From Emiliania huxleyi CCMP1516 (taxonomy: Eukaryota; Haptophyta; Isochrysidales; Noelaerhabdaceae), in the NCBI RefSeq assembly GCF_000372725.1, contig NW_005199684.1:181110-245109 (forward strand): DNA of 64,000 nucleotides, in the 5' to 3' direction. Position 1 is the stretch's first letter; every line of letters starts with the position of its first letter. Under the pieces are notes generated by a model, which ran no database searches, was not told the origin of the DNA, and saw nothing but the letters and a program-made list of their open reading frames with translations. Below are positions 62,116 through 64,000 of the stretch, one piece after another. A program made the position numbers and the translations under genes.

Positions 62116-62489
62116 CTGGGCGGCGGCCGCGCAAAGCCGTGTTTTCTTTCTTTTTCTTTCTCGGTGGTCGCCTCGAGCGGGTTGGCCGACGACTGCGCGC
62201 AACGGCGCAATCTCGGGGGACTTGTAGTACATCCCGAACTCGGCGACGATGGAGTGCTCCTCGGGCTCGTCCGCAATGATGCCTCGGGGCAGCCCTGGTA
62301 GGGCTCGTCGAGCACCTTGCGCGTGGAGCGTGGAGCAGCTGCAGGCTGCAGCAGTAGAGGGAGGGGCCGAGGGACCCCCACCCCTTAAGGCTAACCATCA
62401 GGACACAACCACACCATACGCGCAAAAAATCCGAACCCGACTCAGCCCGGGCGTGGCTGGGGAAGAGGTCGGCGCCTGGAGACCCGGGA

Positions 62490-64000
62490 GCCCCGTTGCC
62501 GAGTCCGCAGAGCGCCGACGCTCTCATCCTACCGCACGCGCATGCCTTCTCGCTCGAGACGGCATCGCAGGCCAGCGGCATTGCGGCTGATCCTCCCGAC
62601 GGCGTGATTGGCTGCTGCGCCGTCTCGCCCGGGCTGGTGCTGCTCACCCTGCGTGCTGGCAGTCCATCCGGCTACGGCCTCCGGGACTGGCCGCTGCTGG
62701 TCGGCGGTGCCGGTGTCGGCGACGAGCCCGCGTTTGTCCTCGCGTACGGCGGCGTCGTTCGCTCGCCCTTGGCGGTGAGGTTCGCTGCCGCGGCGGCGGC
62801 CTACATGCACGGCGTCGACGACGCCTACTTTTGCGGCGGCTCCTTTTGGGATGGGCTGGGCGACCGCCCAACCCTGCGGCAGGTGTCAAAAGAGGGCTAC
62901 ATCTCGGCTGCGTCTCGGCTGCAGTGTGGCCGTTGCGGTCACATCTCGAGGTTGTGCACAGATTGCTGAGCGGGCGGTAGAAACGCTGCGAGGGCCGCTG
63001 CCGCTCGACGAGGCGGATCGCGAGCGCTGGCGCGGCCGAGGCGGCCGAGGTGCTGCACAGGCGTCCTCCCTGAGCCAACACCGAGGACCCCTCTGGTGTA
63101 GGCTCGCGGCCGAGGCGCAGGCGGCGGGCAAGCTGCGGGTCGTGGACGAGTACCGCAGGATGGCCCGCTGCCCCGACCTCGTCGCGCCGGCGCCGGTGCT
63201 GCGCGCGGAGTGGCTCGTGCCTGCGTTGCGGCCGCTGGTCGCCGGCGACGCGCACGCGCCGCCGTCCAGCGGCGAGGCGCTGCTTCGCGCGGCCAGGGCG
63301 GAGCCGCTCGCCGACGGCATCGTCGCGTTTGACCTCTTCGAGCCGCGCTTCTGCGAGCTTCTGCTGGCCGAGGCAGACGCGGACGAGGCGTCTCTAGCTC
63401 CTCACGATCCGTGGACGAGTCGTGAGCACTCAACGGGATGTACCGACAGGTGGACGCATACGAGGCGACTCCGCTGCCGCGCCGGAGGCCAAACACCATG
63501 AACCGCGGCGGGCTCATCGTCAACGAGATTGGGCTGGAGCCGCTGATGGACTTGCTGCTCCGCCGGCTCATCGCCCCGCTCGCCGCGCACCTCTACTCCG
63601 CCGAGCCGTTCGCGGCGTCGCTCGACCACCACCACTCGTTTGTCGTCGCGTACCGGCACCGCGGCGACGAGTGCGGGCGCGGGAGGAACCACGGCGCGCG
63701 GTACACGCCCCTGCACTACTGCAAGCCTTCTCGCGGATCCTTCCTGTAGGCTCGACATGCACCATGACGCGTCCGAGGCGACGCTCAACGTCTGCCTCGG
63801 CCGCGAAGGGTTCACCGGGGGCGGCCTCCGCTTCTGCGGCCGCTTCGGCGGCGAGGCGCACCGGCGCAATGTCGCGGTCGCGGATCACGCCGTCGGGCGC
63901 GCCACCCTGCACCTCGGCAGGCAGCGGCACGGCGCAGACGACCTCACGAGCGGCGAGCGGCTCAACCTCATCGTGTGGGCGCGCAGCTCCGCGTTCCGCG
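62490..64000 (+). CDS. 2-oxoglutarate/Fe(II) oxygenase, cut by right edge
   Basis: Exons: about 62490-62882, 62962-63029, 63102-63378, 63450-63670 and 63750 onward; all join in frame. The first exon has no ATG in its frame near 62490, so an upstream exon is missing from the model. N-terminal blocks: GVIGCCAVSPGLVLLTL, RPTLRQ|IAERAVETL. The C-terminal part matches plant-type 2OG-Fe(II) oxygenases: NTMNRGGLIVNEIGLEPLMD, the iron ligand motif MHHDASEATLNVCLG (HxD) and GRATLHLGRQRHGADDLTSG with RLNLIVWARSS (distal His and Arg). The family hydroxylates proteins or small molecules (substrate unknown). Introns are 71-79 nt. Two are GC-AG, one inside a G-T/C-CGCGGCCGAGGCG repeat. Confidence 0.8.

Overview
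This is a stretch of nuclear genome from a protist, most likely a haptophyte alga (inferred). The DNA is GC-rich and full of minisatellites. I infer about 50 spliceosomal introns, most of them 60-300 nt, and roughly 20 start with GC instead of GT. The gene content is mixed in an algal way: an AP2 DNA-binding domain, PPSPP-type stalk proteins, an ArsH flavoprotein and a plant-like 2OG oxygenase sit beside general eukaryotic genes (FIG4, DHX34, NAT9, SURF6, FYV7). Species cannot be fixed from the sequence. A 100-base run of N (18491-18590) shows this is a scaffold.

Layout, left to right: 3' part of a FIG4/SAC3 phosphoinositide phosphatase (+, cut by the left edge); an RCC1-BTB-BTB protein (-); a five-repeat plus coiled-coil protein (+); a 5.3-kb gene (-) that appears to encode a signal peptide, vWA domain, proline-rich stalk, transmembrane helix and a complete four-CH-domain fimbrin in one chain; a gene-poor stretch (13.9-16.4 kb); the 14-exon RNA helicase DHX34 (-); a Cys-rich membrane protein (-); a coiled-coil protein (-); a seven-exon amino-acid transporter (+); a poorly resolved stretch; an acidic protein (-); NAT9 fused to HEAT repeats (-); a secreted Cys-rich protein (+); a double-hotdog thioesterase (-); a PHD-AP2 protein (-).

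From about 36.6 to 40 kb and 44.7 to 50.8 kb, dispersed repeats dominate. They include a long-TIR element with an 8-bp target duplication nested in an older repeat, two TA-flanked MITEs (one at 50.4 kb, one at 56.4 kb) and a 369-bp duplication. Genes among and after them: a glycosyltransferase-like protein (-), a WDTC1/DCAF8-like WD40-TPR protein (-), a two-finger C2H2 protein (+), a Cys-rich protein (+), SURF6 (+), FYV7 (-), ArsH (-), an MFS sugar porter (+), a DnaJ-ankyrin protein (-) and a 2OG-Fe(II) oxygenase (+, cut by the right edge).

Functional links are loose, as expected in a eukaryote. SURF6 and FYV7 are adjacent ribosome-biogenesis factors. The two strongest unusual signals are the transmembrane vWA-fimbrin protein, which would tie an extracellular adhesion-type domain directly to actin, and a set of DHX34 and transporter introns whose ends lie inside 20-33 bp direct duplications of exon sequence. 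Four copies of a ~40-nt palindromic element fill three of those DHX34 introns. This looks like intron gain caught in the act. Exon structures come from reading-frame continuity and family homology recalled from memory; for most multi-exon genes the joined exons give an uninterrupted frame divisible by three.
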